Of a stretch of 64,000 nucleotides of DNA, positions 55,601 through 64,000 are shown piece by piece (position 1 is the stretch's first letter; each line of letters begins with the position of its first letter). This DNA is from Closterium sp. NIES-65 (Eukaryota > Streptophyta > Zygnematophyceae > Desmidiales > Closteriaceae). Made by a program: the position numbers and the translations under genes. The notes below the pieces were generated by a model. The model saw nothing but the letters and a program-made list of their open reading frames with translations. It searched no databases and was not told the DNA's origin. The stretch covers positions 124,001-188,000 of the forward strand of contig CANXME010000803.1 of assembly GCA_948144175.1 (NCBI GenBank), in the 5' to 3' direction.

Positions 55601-58600
55601 TAGACCCCCTCCCCCCCTCAGGGTCCTGCCCCGTCAGGTGTGTCCCACGTAGACGCAGTCGAGCCTGTCGAGGTAGCGGTTGACTCTGGTGCTGCTAGAG
55701 GTGCTGAGCCTGCGGGTGCCGGGTCTGGAGGTACTGAGCCTAGGGGTGCTGAGCCTGGGGGTGCTGAGTCTGGGGAGGCTGAGCCTGGGGGTGCTGAGTT
55801 TGGAGGTGCTGAGCCTGAGGGTGCTGAGTCTGGAGGTGCTGAGCCTGGGGGTGCTGAGCCTGGGGGTGCGGAGCCTGGGGATGCTGGGTCTGCTCGTGTG
55901 GCCTCTCGGGATGCTTCGTCTTCGAGCGACTCTCTCCGCAGGAGCTACGCGAGTGGTTTGGCTGCCGCTGGAGCCGTGCTGCTGGAGCTGGAGTTTCTAC
56001 TGTTGCCACTAGTCTTGGAGGTGCTCGTACTGGTGGTACTGGTGCTACTAGGTCTGGGGGTGCTGCTGGGGCTGCTGGAGTTAGTTCTGCTGGTTGTTCT
56101 GCTGGAGCTGCTAGTGGTCCTGGAGCTGACGGTCCTGCTGGAGGTGGTGCTGCTGGAGTTGGAGCTGTTGGAGCGGCTGGAGCAGGAGCTGTTGGGGGTG
56201 TTGGCGCTGGTGGTGCTACTGGCGCTGGTGCTTTTGAGGGTGCTGGAGTTGGCGCTGTTGGAGCTGGAGGTGCTGCTGGTGCTAGTATTGCCACTCGGGG
56301 TACTGGTGCTGTCCCTGCTGGTTCTAGAGACGCTGCGCGGCCGAGGCCGTACTTCGGTCCCCTTCTTGAGAAGGTTCTTCGTCTCCCACCCTCTATTGGT
56401 GCTGCTCCTTCCTTAGAGTGTCCACAGCCTGTCCAGTCGCAGTCACAGTTACAGCCTGCCTCCCCCCTGCCTGCTCCTTCTCCCTACACTGGTCCTACTG
56501 GAGGTCTTGATGAGCGTCGTGAGCCTGCGTCTCGTCCTGCGTCGCCTGTTCGTGCTGCTCGCACCAGTCGTCGTGCTCCGCGTCCGCGTCCTCCTGCGGT
56601 CCCACGCACACACCAGATGGCATTGCGTCCTTCCACTGCTCCTCTGCGTGTCCCGTTGCCGTCTCCTCCAGAGTCCTCTCTTCCTGTTCTTGCTGACCTG
56701 GAGTCTGACTCTCTTCGTGCTGCCAGTCCTACTGTCACGCGTCTCCTGGCTACTGTTGTCACTGACCCTTCCTTTGAGTCCACTGCTGCGTCGGCCCTAG
56801 TTGCTGAGCTTGTCGACTTTGCTGCTCGCTGTCGTCTAGACTACGCTACTAGTCTTGTTGCTGAGTCTGAGTCTGTCTGTCCTCCGTCCGTCGGGGGTGA
56901 GTGTGCTCTTAGCACGGACGTCCTTGAGGACAGGCAGGAGGAGTTCCAGTGTTTTGCTGCTGCTTTGCCTCATCTCGTGTCCACGCTGATTTCCCCTGAG
57001 GGAGACCCGGATGCACCAGACATCCTGACTCCTCGATCGTACGCTCAGGCGATCGAGGGTCCCTACTCCTCACAGTGGCAGTCAGCCATGAACGCAGAGA
57101 TGGCTTCCTGGAAGTCCACAGGCACCTACGTCGACGAGGTTCCCCCATCTTGGGCGAACATCGTTAGTGGCATGTGGATTTTCAGGGTGAAGCGGCCGCC
57201 GGGTTCTCCGCCTGTCTTCAAGGCGCGTTACGTGGCTCGAGGCTTCAGTCAGCGGCAGGGAGTTGACTACTTTCAGACCTTCTCTCCCACCCCGAAGATG
57301 ACCACTCTTCAGGTGCTGCTGCACATAGCCGCTCAGCGCGACTACGAGCTTCACTCTCTTGACTTCAGCACAGCTTTCCTGCAGGGCAGCCTGCACGAGG
57401 AGATCTGGCTGCGCCGCCCACCTGGCTTCACTGGGTCGTTTCCTCCTGGTACACAGTGGAGCCTCCGGCGGCCAGTCTACGATCTCCGCCTGGCGCCACG
57501 TGAGTGGCACGACACACTGAGGACTACACTTGCGGCTCTTGGGTTTGCTCCTTCTACTACGGACCCGTCGTTGTTTCTGCGCACCGACACCTCTTTGCCG
57601 CCGTTCTACATCCTCGTGTACGTCGACGACTTGGTCTTTGCCACTACTGACACTGCTGGACTAGCCCACGTGAAGTCCGAGCTACAGAAGAGACACACGT
57701 GCACAGACCTGGGTGAACTGCGCAGCTACCTTGGCTTGCAGATCACCCGGGACAGAGCACAGCGCACCATTACCCTGACTCAGTCACACATGGTGCAGCA
57801 GGTCCTTCAGCGCTTCGACTTCACGTACTCCTTGCCTCAGGCCACTCCTCTGTCTACTCGCCACTCGCTCTAAGCTCTGCCTTCTGATGAGTCCATAGAG
57901 CCGAGTGACCCGTACCCAGAGCTTGTTGGCTGCCTCATGTACCTGATGACCTGCACACAACCTGACCTTGCATACCCTCTTAGCATCTTGGCACGCTATG
58001 TTGCTCCTGGGAGACACCGACCAGAGCACATGGCTGCAGCGAAGAGGGTGTTGCGCTACTTGTGCTGTACGTTGGGCATGGGGCTAGTGCTTGGAGGGCG
58101 ACGTTCAGTGGTCCTCACAAGTCACGTAGACGCTTCTTGGGCTGACGACCAGGCTACGCAGCGGTCGTCACAGGGTTACACCTTCAGCCTTGGTTCCGGC
58201 TCTGTTTCGTGGCGGTCTACCCGCTCGTCTTCTGTTCTCGGCTCCAGCTGTGAGGCTGAGATCTACGCGTGGGCCATGGCTGCACAGGAGCTACGCTGGC
58301 TCACCTACCTGCTAACTGACCTAGGAGAGCCGCCTCGTTCTCCTCCACTTCTGTACGTAGACAACAAGGCCATGCTGGCCTTGTGTCGGGAGCACAGACT
58401 GGAGCACAGAACGAAGCACATTGCTCTTCGCTACTTCCTTGCTTGTGAGCTGCAGCAGCGTGGTCAGCTGCGCCTTGCTTACGTGGCCTCTGAGGCCAAC
58501 ACTGCTGATATCTTTACCAAGGCACTTCCGCCTTGTGATCATCAGCGCTTCTGTACGATGCTAGGTCATGTGCCTACTTGGCCTCACTTGCTCACTTCTT

Positions 58601-58602
58601 GA
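52614..58602 (+). pseudogene. Copia E gag-pol polyprotein
   Basis: ATG 52614. TAG 52872 replaces CAG in the capsid region. A pure C11 run near 53075 shifts frame by +1. The frame is then open to TAG 55114 (CAG elsewhere) in the integrase. In the zinc finger the last Cys is Gly (HSTQRGFG), and the integrase has YYSRYTT for DYSRYTT and NGIAECR for NGIAERR. One extra C near 55612 and a deletion near 55930 shift the linker frame. RT resumes from about 56617 with YVDD (about 57619), TAA 57871 (TCA elsewhere), RNase H, TGA 58600-58602. Confidence 0.88.
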
Positions 58603-58799
58603 CCTTGCTTGTACTGTGATCTTTCTATACCTGCACTTGCTTGTTTACCTTTACATATGATCTTGCATGTGAACTGGCCTTCTAGCCTTGAACTTGTGCT
58701 TGGAATGTGTGGTGACGTTGTGATCCACCCTAAGCTTGCTTTGCTTTGCTTGAGTGGTCTTGTGACCCCTTGTTCTCCCCCACTTTGCCTATAGGGGTG

Positions 58800-58900
58800 T
58801 GTCAAACTCATATGCTATAGTCTGTGTAGGCTGTAGTGGGGTAGACAATATGGGGTACAACTCTTTTAGGTTTTCCTAGTCGTACCCACCTGCTTGCTAG
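58800..58900 (+). repeat. Truncated 3' Copia LTR joined to gypsy sequence
   Basis: It starts TGTCAAACTCATATGC after the polypurine tract ATAGGGGTG and ends GCTTGCTAG, about 25 bp short of a full LTR (compare F, 59765-59888). GGTGC and gypsy integrase sequence follow. Confidence 0.82.
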
Positions 58901-59141
58901 GGTGCGAAATGTGCCATTTTCGTCAGTCGATCGACGACGACCAGGATCGCGTCGTTCCCACTCGCCCCGGCTGGTAACCCCGTGACGAATTCAATCGTCA
59001 CCTGCTGCCAAGCACGCTCTGGGGATGGTATCGGCTGCAACTGTCCCGCCGGCCGCTGTCGTAATGATTTCATGAGCTGACAAGTGGGACACGATGCCAC
59101 GTGTCGTTGTACGTCGGTCAACATTTCGGGCCAGTAATAAT
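58901..59141 (-). pseudogene. Ty3/gypsy integrase, zinc-binding region and start of core
   Basis: Minus strand: NYYWPEMLTDVQRHVASCPTC, then W-Q-Q-V-T-I-E-F-V-T-G-L-P, then DAILVVVDRLTKMAHFAP, where Copia LTR sequence begins. This is the H2C2 zinc-binding part and first catalytic region of a chromovirus integrase. It belongs with 59490-59672 upstream and probably with 38742-39059 downstream. Confidence 0.88.
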
Positions 59142-59489
59142 TGTCAGAGGTCCACTGGTGATCCCCGATCGATCCTAGGGAAGGGTTACAGGCACATTTG
59201 CCTGGGGGGTTATGGGCGCACTGACCCGCTACTGAAACAAGCCCTTTTATCCCAATGGTCTAGTGGTTGGGATTCTGAGATGGTATCCAGAGCGAAGGTC
59301 TCGGGTTCGAATCCCGGTGTATGCACTTCGGGCATCCCAGTGCGGGGGGGTGTCAGAGGTCCACTGGTGATCCCCGATCGATCCTAGGGAAGGGTTACAG
59401 GCACATTTGCCTGGGGGGTTATGGGCGCACTGACCCGCTACTGAAACAAGCCCTTTTATCCCAATGGTCTAGTGGTTGGGATTCTGAGA
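59142..59489 (+). mobile_element. Miniature LTR element (TRIM-like) with tRNA-like internal promoter
   Basis: Two identical 139-bp direct repeats (59142-59280 and 59351-59489) start TGTCAG and end CTGAGA. A 70-bp internal part begins with TGGTATCCAGAGC, a primer-binding-site-like sequence, and ends in a G-run (GTGCGGGGGGG) like a polypurine tract. The 5-bp duplication ATAAT is at 59137-59141 and 59490-59494. It interrupts the gypsy integrase frame (Y-Y-W). It codes for no protein, so it would depend on another element for reverse transcription and integration. Confidence 0.88.
59250..59322 (+). promoter_or_regulatory. tRNA-like sequence with A and B boxes across the LTR/internal junction
   Basis: TGGTCTAGTGG (59256-59266) fits the Pol III A box and resembles the D-arm of tRNA-Glu. 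GGTTCGAATCC (59304-59314) fits the B box exactly and sits in a T-arm-like stem TCGGG/CCCGG. The A box is in the 5' LTR and the B box is in the internal part. The acceptor strands do not pair, so it is not a functional tRNA gene. Confidence 0.75.
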
Positions 59490-59672
59490 ATAATAGCGTT
59501 CCAGCTGCTGCCGTGTTTTTTCTACTCCGAAATGCCCCGAGGTAACTCCGTCGTGTGCCTCCTGTAACAGTAATTCCTGTAGCAGTGTATGCTCAGTCAC
59601 CCAAATGCGGTCAATCCCGGTTTTTACGTAACAGACTCCCTTTGCTGCTGCGAACTGCTACGAATTTCCTCC
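59490..59672 (-). pseudogene. Ty3/gypsy pre-integrase region
   Basis: Minus strand: KGVCYVKTGIDRIWVTEHTLL...EAHDGVTSGHFGVEKTRQQLERYY, continuing after the miniature element into YWPEM. The His residues of the H2C2 finger lie here. A TAG occurs in frame near 59653. The similarity stops near 59672. Confidence 0.82.
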
Positions 59673-59764
59673 TGTGAAGAATGGATCCGTTTGGTACCCG
59701 TGGGTGAATAGGCCTGTCAGTAGGTGGCTTCTCTGGGCGATTAGTATTGCGTGGATATGGGCAG
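59673..59764. other. Short segment between gypsy remnant and Copia F
   Basis: About 90 bp with no recognised feature. It gives no hint of which element it belongs to. Confidence 0.3.
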
Positions 59765-59888
59765 TGTCAAACTCATATAATATAGCTTGTGTAGGCTATA
59801 GTGGGGTAGACACTATGGGGTACAGTTTCCTAGGGTTTCCTACTTGTACCCAACCTTTTGCTAGTTCATTCATTCCTCATTCTTCACA
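59765..59888 (+). repeat. 5' LTR of Copia F
   Basis: 124 bp, TGTCAAACTCATATAATATAG...TTCTTCACA. It is closely related to the truncated LTR at 58800. Confidence 0.9.
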
Positions 59889-60809
59889 TGGTATAGAGCA
59901 GGTTCCCTAGTGGGAACGCTTCCTTGGGCCCACCATTGAAAACTTCCTTTCAGACCGGAGCGCCAGTCGCTCCTGCCCGAGGCGCGCCTTTTTGCCACCC
60001 TTTCCACACCCCTAGTGGCCCCTAGCGGCCTCGTCGCCGCCCCTCACGCGGCCCCATTACCACCCCTACGCGGCCCCGTCGCCGCCCTTAGCGGCCCCGT
60101 CGCCGCCCCTAGCGGCCCCGTCGCCGCCTCTCACCCTACGCGGCCCCGTCGCCGCCCCTTCGCGGCCCCGTCGCCGCCCTTAGTGGCCCCGTCGCCGCCC
60201 CTAGCGGCCCCGTCTTCGCCTCTCACCCTACGCGGCCCCGTCGCCGCCCCTACGCGGCCCCGTCGCCGCCCCTAGCGGCCACGTCGCCGCCCCTATCGGC
60301 CCCGTCGCCGCCTCTCAGCCTACGCGGCCCCGTCGCCGCCCATACGCGGCCCCGTCGCCGCCCCTAGCGGCCCCGTCGCCGCCCCTACCGGCCCCGTCGC
60401 TGACCCTAAGCGGCCCCGTTGCCGCCCCTACGCGGCCCTGTCGCCGACTCTAGGCGGCCCTGTCGCCGCCACTACACGGCCCCGTCGCTGTCCCTAACGG
60501 CCCCAACGCCGCCCCTACCGAGCAGCAGAGCCGCCGAGCCGCCCAGCACCCGAGCCGGCGAGCCGCCGAGCAGCCGAGCCGCCGAGCCACCCAGCAGCCG
60601 AGCCGCCGAGCCGCCCAGCAGCCGAGCCGCCGAGCCGCCCAGCAGCCGAGCCGCTGAGCCGCCCAGCAGCCGAGCTGCCGAGCCGCCGAGCAGCCGAGCC
60701 GTTGACCAGCCGAGCCGCCCTGCTGTCGAGCCGCTCCTCGTCCTACCGGCGCGCCCCTGTCCTACTTAGTCGGATTGGTGAGCTCACTCCTTGCTAGGCC
60801 ATTGCACTC
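59889..60809 (+). repeat. Primer-binding site and leader of Copia F
   Basis: TGGTATAGAGCAGGTTCCC, then many CGGCCCCGTCGCCGCCCCTA units (60020-60510), then GAGCCGCCGAGCAGCC units (60515-60720). Confidence 0.8.
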
Positions 60810-63800
60810 ATGGCTACCCCCAATGTTCTTACCTTTGATACTGAGGGTCGTGCTGTTGACTTTGAGGTCTGGGTCAATGACCTCCAGCTGTTCCTCCAGT
60901 GCGATAGGGCAGACGGCCTCTCCCTGTTCTACCTCACCTCTGGTGCCTCCCCTGCCCCGCCTGCCAATGCTGACAGCACTGTTCGCTCACAGTGGGCGAT
61001 ACACGATGCTGCTGCCCGTCTAGCTGTGCGTCGCCACTTACCGAACACTGAGCGTGCGCACTTTAGCCAGTACAAGAGTGCTCAGACCTTGTACGACGCT
61101 GTAGTTGCACGCTACTCTTCCCCTGCCACTACTGCACTGAGCCGCCTCATGCTACCGTACCTCTTCCCTGACCTTGCTGCCTTTCCCACAGCCGCTGACC
61201 TCATTACGCACCTCCGCACTAGTGACACTCGCTACCGCGCTGCGCTTCCTACAGAGTTCTGCGCCAAGAACCCCCCCCCCCCCCCCCCCCCCCCCCATGT
61301 ACATCACCCTCTACTACATAGTCACCTGGCTCCCTGACTCTCTCTTCGCTTAGTCAGGGACCACTTCCTCTCAGTTTGCCCCACCACACTTACCGTTGAC
61401 CTCCTCGAGGAGCGCCTCCTAGCAACAGAGAAGAGCATAGTCGCTGAAGGAGCCTCTCGTGGTGACCCTCGCACCCCTGTCTTTGAGGGGTGTTCCCCCT
61501 CCCCCCTCTTGCCCTCTGTTGCTTCTGCTGCTGCTGCCGACCTCGTTGGCTTCTACTGGGTCGGCTCTGCGTCTGCCCCGAGCGGGAGACGCCGCACCGG
61601 CAAGGGCAAGGGGGGCAAGGGCGCTGGAGGGGCTAGCGGGGGTGGTGGAGGTGGTGGTGGAGGCAGTGGAGGGGGTGGGGGTGGTGGTGGGAGTGGTGGG
61701 GGGGGTGGCGGCGGAGGTGGCAGCAGTGGAGGCGGAGGAGGCGGCGGTGGTGGCGGAGGGAGCGGAGGCGGCGGAGGTGGCGGAGGCGGCGGAGGTGGCG
61801 GAGGCGGCGGAGGCGGCGGCGGCGGTGGAGCTAGTCGCGACTCTGCACAGAGGAGTGGGTCCGGTGGTGGTCCACGCCAGCAGCAGCAGCGCGGTCGTGA
61901 CACCCTGTCCCCTCAGCAGCTTCGTGAGTGGTACGCTGCGCGTCAGCGCGGTGGGGGTACTGGTCCCTGCACTTATGTCCTCCGTACCGGCGACCGCGCT
62001 GGTGAGCAGTGCTGGGGCCCGCACTCCACCCAGCACTGCTTCGGCCGCCTGACAGACGCGTGGCGTCACCAGTTCCCTGAGGCGTCAGAGATCCCTCGCC
62101 GGGGAGATCTGTCTAGGGCGGGGGTTGCCATCTTTGATCTTGACTATGATGCTATCCTTGCTGCCATGTATGCTGTGACTACTAGTGTTGAGGGTGACTG
62201 TTACCTGTGTGTACTGCCTGACCCGGGCGTTGAGGCTACTGCTCTAGGTGCTGGTGAGGCTGCTGCTCTAGGTGCTAGTGCGTCTGCTGCCCCAGGTGCT
62301 AGTGCGTCTGCTACCCCAGGTGCTGGTGAGTCTGCTCTCTCAGGTACTACGTCGGCTCAGGCCTTACACACCTTCACCCTTGACTCGGGTGCGTCCCGCT
62401 CCTTCTTTCGAGACCGCACCACACTTACGCCGCTTAGTCGGCCGGTTGCAGTCTTCCTGGCGGACCCCTCTGGGGGTCATGTCCTTGCTAGCTTCTCCAC
62501 TGTCTTACCGTGCTCGGCAGCCCCCTCTGGCACCCTGTCAGGTCTCTACTTCCCCTCGTTCTCTAGAAACTTGGTGAGTGGAGCGGACCTACAGGACAGG
62601 GGGGTTGACCAGTTCACTCCTGCGAGTCAGCGGGTGACCCACTGCACGTGTGCTCGGACAGGCCGACACTTTGCCACGTTCACCCGTCGGCTAGGGTTGA
62701 GCCTGTACACCCTTACTACTGAGCCTCCTCCGGCTGCTAAGTCTGGCCAGGTAGTTGCGTCGAGTCAGGTGTTTGCTGCAGCGTCCAGGTCTGGTCCTGA
62801 GTCTGCTCCCTGCTCGTGTCATCTCCTGTCCCACTAGACTCTCCTTTGGCACCACCGCCTTGGTCACCCCTCCCTGCCTCGTCTCCGAGGCATGGCCTCC
62901 CGTGTCCTTGTCTCTGGTCTCCCCCGGTCTCTCCCTCCCCTGCCTCCGGGGCCTGGCCCTACCTGCGTCCCCTGCGTCGAGGGGCGACAGCGCGCTGCCC
63001 CTCACTCCTCCGAGTTTCCTCCGACAGAGGCTCCGCTGCAGACCCTCCACATGGACGTGTGGGGCCCCGCCCGCGTCCGTGGACAGAGGCACGAGCATTA
63101 CTTCCTGTTGGTGGTTGACGACTACTCGCGTTACACAACAGTCTTCCCCTTGCGCAGCAAGGGTGACGTCACTGAGGTGTTGATCGACTGGATCCGCGCA
63201 GCTCGTCTCCAGCTCAGGGAGAGTTTCGGCTCGGACTTTCCTGTTCTGCGTCTGCACTCTGACAGAGGCGGGGAGTTTTCCTCTGCCCGTCTGGGAGCCT
63301 TCTGTCGGGCACAGGGCATCCGCCAGACCTTCACGCTTCCGGCCTCTCCACAACAAAATGGGATTGCTGAGCGCCTCATTGGCATGGTCATGGACGTCGC
63401 TCGTACGTCCATGATGCATGCGGCTGCCCCCCATTTTCTGTGGCCGTTTGCGGTTCAGTACGCAGCGCATCAGCTCAACCTCCAGCCCCGGGTCTCCTTG
63501 CCAGAGACCTCCCCCACCTTGCAGTGGACAGGGAAGGTTGGCGATGCGTCAGCGTTTCGGGTCTGGGGATCTCGGGCGTTTGTCCGCGACTTGTCTGCGG
63601 ACAAGCTATCCCCCCGTGCGGTTCCCTGCGTCTTCCTTGGCTTCCCCCCTGACGCGCCTGGTTGGCAGTTTTACCACCCCACCTAGCGCCGTGTTCTGTC
63701 CTCCCAGGACGTCACCTTTGACGAGTTGGTACCTTACTACCGTCTCTTCCCCTACGGCACTGCGCCCCTTCCCCCGCCGCCGCTCTTCCTTGCGCCAGGT

Positions 63801-64000
63801 CCTCCCCCGGTAGACCCCCTCCCCCCTCAGGGTCCTGCCCCGTCAGGTGTGTCCCAGGTAGACGCAGTTGAGCCTGTCGAGTTAGCTGTTGACTCTGGTG
63901 CTGTTAGAGCTACTGAGCCTGCGGGTGCCGGGTCTGGAGGTGCTGAGTCCGACTCTCTTTGTGCTGCCAGTCGTGCTGTCACGCGTCTCCTGGCCACTGT
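60810..64000 (+). pseudogene. Copia F gag-protease-integrase, internally deleted
   Basis: ATG 60810. A C26 run at 61271-61296 (+16 relative to A) and a 2-bp insertion near 61346 together restore frame. Zinc finger is EQCWGPHSTQHC, DSGAS protease near 62387. TAG 62835 (CAG elsewhere) lies before the integrase HHCC. HSDRGGEF is kept and NGIAER is followed by L. TAG 63684 replaces TCG. Near 63949 the Ala/Gly linker (GGAES) jumps directly to SDSLCAASRAVTRLL, which lies several hundred bp further on in other copies. Confidence 0.88.

Larger units (their letters stand above)
51599..58900 (+). mobile_element. Copia element E, chimeric or recombinant
   Basis: It has a 5' LTR (51599-51724), leader, gag-pol, 3' UTR, polypurine tract and an incomplete 3' LTR (58800-58900). 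The two LTRs match only in the core (GTGTAGGCTGTAGTGGGGTAG) and differ at many positions, unlike A and D. No target duplication is visible: the left flank is C and the right flank is gypsy. This points to recombination or deletion after insertion. Confidence 0.8.
59765..64000 (+). mobile_element. Copia element F (5' part; runs off the window)
   Basis: It has the 5' LTR, primer-binding site, leader and gag-pol, and continues past the right edge. The LTR begins directly after GGGCAG. Confidence 0.9.

Noticed and set aside
59250-59322. Functional tRNA gene
   Set aside because: A and B boxes fit, but the acceptor strands do not pair and the anticodon region is replaced by the primer-binding-site-like sequence.
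59142-59489. SINE
   Set aside because: Two identical terminal repeats, a primer-binding-like and polypurine-like motif at the expected places, and no A-rich tail favour a miniature LTR element. It remains the main alternative.

Overview
The window is eukaryotic nuclear DNA from the green lineage. Signs of this are spliced genes with GT/AG introns, a plant-type mTERF gene, a family 1 glycosidase, a MULE transposon with a FAR1/MuDR-type transposase, and many Ty1/Copia elements whose primer-binding sites resemble the plant initiator-Met type (TGGTAT...AGAGC). GC-rich repeats and one residual CHG-type mutation pattern suggest a streptophyte (charophyte or bryophyte grade), but I cannot name the species.

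Layout. (1) 1-15184 is a three-deep nest of Copia elements. Element A (1274-8689) sits in the gag of element B (1-1273 plus 8690-13895), and B sits in G, a minus-strand Copia derivative with no recognisable coding region (13896-15184 visible). (2) 15979-17123 is a frameshifted mTERF gene on the minus strand. (3) 17530-27441 is a 9.9-kb Mutator-like element with ~0.5-kb terminal inverted repeats and a 9-bp target duplication. It carries a transposase gene and a spliced gene that fuses a ULP1-type cysteine protease to an AP2-like domain. It landed about 100 bp upstream of the next gene. (4) 27554-37981 is a 13-exon glycoside hydrolase family 1 gene whose exons join in frame. Its introns hold large minisatellites and many decayed partial exon copies. 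(5) 38371-59672 is a minus-strand Ty3/gypsy chromovirus remnant, split by about 20 kb of Copia elements (C, D nested in C, E, and a solo LTR) and by a 348-bp miniature LTR element (59142-59489). (6) 59765-64000 is the start of a further Copia element, F.

All Copia copies share one plan: short LTRs (~124-132 bp), a GC-rich tandemly repeated leader of up to ~1 kb, gag with a polyglycine tract and an atypical zinc finger, then protease, integrase, an Ala/Gly/Glu/Pro-repeat linker, reverse transcriptase and RNase H, ending at TGA. Every copy seen carries disabling mutations, most often CAG to TAG. Host genes and mobile elements interact at two visible points: the MULE in the presumed shared upstream region of mTERF and the glycosidase, and the splice-donor-like minisatellites inside the glycosidase introns.
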